7,629 nucleotides of DNA. Source: Dehalococcoidia bacterium. GTDB taxonomy: Bacteria > Chloroflexota > Dehalococcoidia > GIF9 > AB-539-J10. Below are positions 5,340 through 7,629 of the stretch, one piece after another (the first letter of the stretch is position 1; every line of letters begins with the position of its first letter). The notes under the pieces are model-generated. The model saw only the letters and a program-made list of their open reading frames with translations, was not told where the DNA came from and ran no database searches. The stretch spans positions 1 through 7,629 of the forward strand of contig JALNYR010000126.1 in assembly GCA_023229725.1 (NCBI GenBank), written 5' to 3'. The position numbers were made by a program, and so were the translations under genes.

Positions 5340-5359
5340 CTCAACAAAGAGAGGTCCGA

Positions 5360-5869
5360 ATGAAGCTCAGTACGCGAACCCGCTACGGCCTGAGGGCGCT
5401 GCTCGATATCGCGGCTCACAACAGCGGCGCTCCGGTGCAACTGAAGGAGATTGCGCGTCGCCAGGACGTCTCTCTCTCCTACCTGGAGCACATCGTTGGA
5501 CCGCTCATGGCGGGCGGGATACTGCGCAGCACGCGCGGCATGTTCGGCGGCGTGTCGCTGTTGAAGCAGCCGGGCGACATCCTCCTCTGGGATGTGGTGA
5601 ACCTTCTGGAAGGTTCGATTGCCGCAGTCGATTGCGTTCCTCATCCTCACATCTGCCCGCGCTCCGACGGGTGCGCCACGCGGAGGTTGTGGTGTGAACT
5701 GACCTCTGCGATGAAGGGGGTGCTCGCGACCCGGACGCTTGCCGACCTGATGCGCGACGATGACGGCACAGCCGAGGGCTCCTGCGCGGTAGCTGCGGTG
5801 CGGCCCATGAGCGAGGCTGCGCGCGTGGCAGGCAGGACCGGTGAGAGTGTGGAAAGGAGTGCGGCGTGA
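5360..5869 (+). CDS. Rrf2-family Fe-S transcriptional regulator (IscR/NsrR-like)
   Basis: This is a 169-residue DNA-binding regulator. The N-terminal winged helix (about 1-75) includes RTRYGLRALLDIA, the recognition segment RRQDVSLSYLEHIV at 33-46 and wing residues around STRGMFGG. Glu43, which in E. coli IscR sets type-1 site preference, is present at the same number. The cluster loop has Cys92, Cys99 and Cys105 followed by ATRRLW, matching the three cysteine ligands of the family. The position of IscR's fourth ligand His107 is Arg108 here, and an extra Cys112 lies next to Trp111. The start is supported by GAGAGG (5349-5354). The tail after about residue 135 is not conserved. The protein probably senses Fe-S status, redox or NO and represses its own operon, including the downstream exporter, through 5315-5339. 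The signal cannot be told from sequence. Confidence 0.88.
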   Translation: MKLSTRTRYGLRALLDIAAHNSGAPVQLKEIARRQDVSLSYLEHIVGPLMAGGILRSTRGMFGGVSLLKQPGDILLWDVVNLLEGSIAAVDCVPHPHICPRSDGCATRRLWCELTSAMKGVLATRTLADLMRDDDGTAEGSCAVAAVRPMSEAARVAGRTGESVERSAA

Positions 5870-7059
5870 ACCTCTCCACGATTGTCGTCAAGGATATGGT
5901 TCGGCGGAAGCGCCGCGTGGCGCACTCCGTGTTCGGTGTATCCATCGGCATCATGACGGTCATCGCGATGCTCACGGTGGCGAGTGCGGGCGAGCAGTTG
6001 CTGCGCGGGGAGATGGAGCGATACGGTCCGAATCTGACCGTCGTCCCGGCGACCGCCAGGCTTGACGTGGAACTCGGAGGATTGACGATGGGTTCGGTCA
6101 CAGTCGGTGAGACCATGATCGATGAGTCACTGCTTCCGCAGATTCAGCAGGTCGCGGATGACCTCATTCGCCACGACATGGGCATTTCCGAACCCGGCCC
6201 CATCGCCATAGTCGCGCCGCGACTCTATCTTCCGGCTACCCTGGACGGGCGCAACGTCACGGTGGTGGGAGTGACTCCGGCTCAGGAGAAGGCGATTCGC
6301 GTGTGGTGGGGCTTCTCCGAGGGAGAGTATATCGATGGCCCGGACTCTCTCGTCGCGGGCGCCGTGGCGGCGCGGTCGCTCGGGCTCTCCGCCGGCCGGA
6401 CGGTCAGCGTCTTCGACCACGACTTCACTGTCGCGGGGGTGCTGAGCGATAGCGGCTCGAACGACGACTACCTGCTGTTCGTGCCTCTCGGCACGTTGCA
6501 GACGGCGGCAGGCAAAGAGGGATTGGTGTCCACGGTGGACGTGCGTGCTCTGTGCACCGGCTGTCCGGTGGAGAAGATTGCGGACGCGCTGTCCAACAAT
6601 ATCGCAGGCATCCACGCCAGCGCGGTGCGGCAGGTTGCCGAGGCGGAACTGGGGATGTGGCACAGCATGCGCTCCATCGTGCTGCTGCTTGCCTCCGTCA
6701 CGCTGCTGGTGGGCCTCTTCGGAGTGATGAACTCCATGTCCGCGATGGTGCTGGAGCGCAGGAAGGACATCGGCATCATGCGTGCGGTGGGCGCGTCGAG
6801 GCGTCAGATAGTGTCCATGTTCCTGTATGAAGCGGCTGTGCTCGGTGTACTGGGTGGCGTTGCGGGATACCTGGCGGGACTGGCGCTGGCGCTCGTGGTT
6901 GGGCCCCTGGTGCTCGGCGGCGTCGCCGTGACGCCGGTGGTCTCGTACGTGCCGCTCGCCATAGGCCTGGCCGGCGCCATCTCGATGGTCGCGGCGCTGC
7001 ACCCGGCGCTCGACGCCGCCCGCATGCGCGTGGCTGATGCCGTGAGGACGTCGTCCTAG
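5866..7059 (+). CDS. ABC transporter permease, MacB/FtsX/LolC type
   Basis: This is a 397-residue inner-membrane permease without a fused ATPase. A positive N-terminus (VRRKRR, 12-17) leads into transmembrane helix 1 (about 20-41). A large extracytoplasmic MacB-type periplasmic core domain (about 43-265) follows, then three helices at roughly 268-292, 322-347 and 360-380. These form the FtsX domain, with the coupling motif ERRKDIGIMRAVGASRRQI at 297-315. The extracytoplasmic domain holds Cys230 and Cys233 as CTGC. The GTG start at 5866 overlaps the regulator stop as GTGA and has AAAGGAG at 5853-5859. Relatives extrude peptides, antibiotics or lipoproteins, or transmit mechanical force rather than transporting. 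The substrate is unknown here. A second permease often lies after the ATPase gene and may follow outside the window. Confidence 0.87.
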   Translation: MNLSTIVVKDMVRRKRRVAHSVFGVSIGIMTVIAMLTVASAGEQLLRGEMERYGPNLTVVPATARLDVELGGLTMGSVTVGETMIDESLLPQIQQVADDLIRHDMGISEPGPIAIVAPRLYLPATLDGRNVTVVGVTPAQEKAIRVWWGFSEGEYIDGPDSLVAGAVAARSLGLSAGRTVSVFDHDFTVAGVLSDSGSNDDYLLFVPLGTLQTAAGKEGLVSTVDVRALCTGCPVEKIADALSNNIAGIHASAVRQVAEAELGMWHSMRSIVLLLASVTLLVGLFGVMNSMSAMVLERRKDIGIMRAVGASRRQIVSMFLYEAAVLGVLGGVAGYLAGLALALVVGPLVLGGVAVTPVVSYVPLAIGLAGAISMVAALHPALDAARMRVADAVRTSS

Positions 7060-7069
7060 GAGTGTGCAC

Positions 7070-7629
7070 ATGCTTGAGTTGAAGTGCGTTTCGCGACACT
7101 ACGGCGAGGGAACGGCGAAGGTCGTGGCGCTCGACCGCGTGTCAACCGTTGTCGAGCCCGGAGCGTTTCTCTCCATTATGGGGCCGTCCGGAAGCGGGAA
7201 ATCGACGCTGCTGAATGTGATGGGAGGAGTCGACCGCATCTCGGAAGGAGAGATACTGTTCGATGGCGTGCGCTTCGACCTGCTGTCGGAGGAGGAGCTG
7301 ACAGCGTTCCGGCGCGGGCGCCTGGCGTATGTCTTCCAGCAGTACCACCTCGTCCCGTCGCTGACGGTGCTCGAGAACGTCATGTTGCCGCTGGTCTTCC
7401 GCAAGGCAGGGCCTGACACCGACAGGGCAAGACGCATGCTGGACCGCGTGGGACTGCAGCACCGTGCCTCGCATCGGCCCTCGGAGTTGAGCGGCGGTGA
7501 ACAGCAGCGGGTGGCGGTGGCGCGGGCGCTCGTGAACGATCCCGCGCTCATCTTGGCGGACGAACCGACCGGCAACCTCGACCAGGCGTCGGGTCGCCAG
7601 ATAATGAGCCTCTTCATGGAACTGAACGA
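7070..7629 (+). CDS. ABC transporter ATP-binding protein, MacB/LolD type (3' end beyond window)
   Basis: This is the ATPase partner of the upstream permease, cut off by the window edge after 186 residues. The family is about 220-240 residues, so roughly 40-50 are missing. Visible in order are an A-loop aromatic Tyr11, Walker A GPSGSGKST at 38-46, the Q-loop VFQQYHLVPSLTVLENV at 88-104, signature LSGGEQQRVAVARAL at 140-154, Walker B ILADEPT at 161-167 and D-loop GNLD at 168-171. The H-loop is not reached. The spacing and FQQ/LVPSLTVLENV wording are typical of the LolD/MacB/FtsE branch. The start at ATG 7070 follows AGGAG (7058-7062), which overlaps the permease stop codon; the gap is 10 bp, so the two genes are co-translated. 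Confidence 0.92.
   Translation, partial: MLELKCVSRHYGEGTAKVVALDRVSTVVEPGAFLSIMGPSGSGKSTLLNVMGGVDRISEGEILFDGVRFDLLSEEELTAFRRGRLAYVFQQYHLVPSLTVLENVMLPLVFRKAGPDTDRARRMLDRVGLQHRASHRPSELSGGEQQRVAVARALVNDPALILADEPTGNLDQASGRQIMSLFMELN

Larger units (their letters stand above)
5036..5359. other. Structured intergenic region between the radical SAM gene and the Rrf2 operon
   Basis: These 324 bp contain no gene I can support. In order they hold two tandem hairpins (5043-5078, 5086-5108), a less GC-rich stretch with three TTCACA copies (5122, 5133, 5165), a large nested hairpin (5171-5226) followed shortly by TTTT (5232-5235), a compact 6-bp hairpin (5243-5258), and an AT-rich operator/promoter segment (5301-5340). 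The drop in GC near 5300-5350 marks the control region of the Rrf2 operon. Confidence 0.6.

Overview
The window is about 7.6 kb of high-GC bacterial DNA. All seven supported genes are on the + strand, tightly packed, and start with ATG or GTG, mostly behind good Shine-Dalgarno sequences. The content points to an anaerobe rich in iron-sulfur chemistry: ferredoxin-type ATPases, a NifX-like protein, an Mrp-type Fe-S carrier, a B12/radical SAM enzyme and an Rrf2 regulator. This combination occurs in high-GC anaerobic Actinobacteriota, Chloroflexota (Dehalococcoidia) and Desulfobacterota-like lineages. The sequence alone does not let me choose among them.

Region 1 (about 1-3254) is an operon. Two consecutive MinD/ParA-superfamily ATPases (116-958 and 955-1827, overlapping by 4 bp at ATGA) each carry an inserted pair of [4Fe-4S] ferredoxin motifs. 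They are followed by a small NifX/NafY-type protein with a His/Cys tail (1883-2242) and an Mrp/ApbC-type P-loop ATPase (2259-3254) that has lost the usual C-terminal CxxC. A short 3' end of another gene may lie at 1-21. The likely theme is assembly, storage or transfer of an Fe-S or metal cofactor. No nitrogenase genes are in view, and the physiological target of this widespread anaerobe gene set is, as far as I know, unsettled. A short perfect hairpin (3262-3282) follows the operon.

Region 2 (3255-5108) holds one stand-alone gene (3521-5035) for a B12-binding radical SAM enzyme of the DUF4070/HpnP-like type. A possible promoter with a consensus -35 box lies upstream, and two strong hairpins lie directly downstream.

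Region 3 (5109-7629) begins with a structured intergenic stretch that includes a large nested hairpin (5171-5226). An IscR type-1-like operator (5315-5339) follows, then an operon of an Rrf2-family Fe-S regulator (5360-5869), a MacB/FtsX-type ABC permease (5866-7059, GTGA overlap) and its ATP-binding subunit (7070 to beyond the window end). The layout suggests an exporter whose expression is set by an Fe-S-sensing repressor acting on its own promoter.

The items most worth a second look are the near-palindromic operator together with the altered fourth ligand position of the Rrf2 protein, the Mrp protein without its CxxC, the nested hairpin, and the extracytoplasmic CxxC in the permease.
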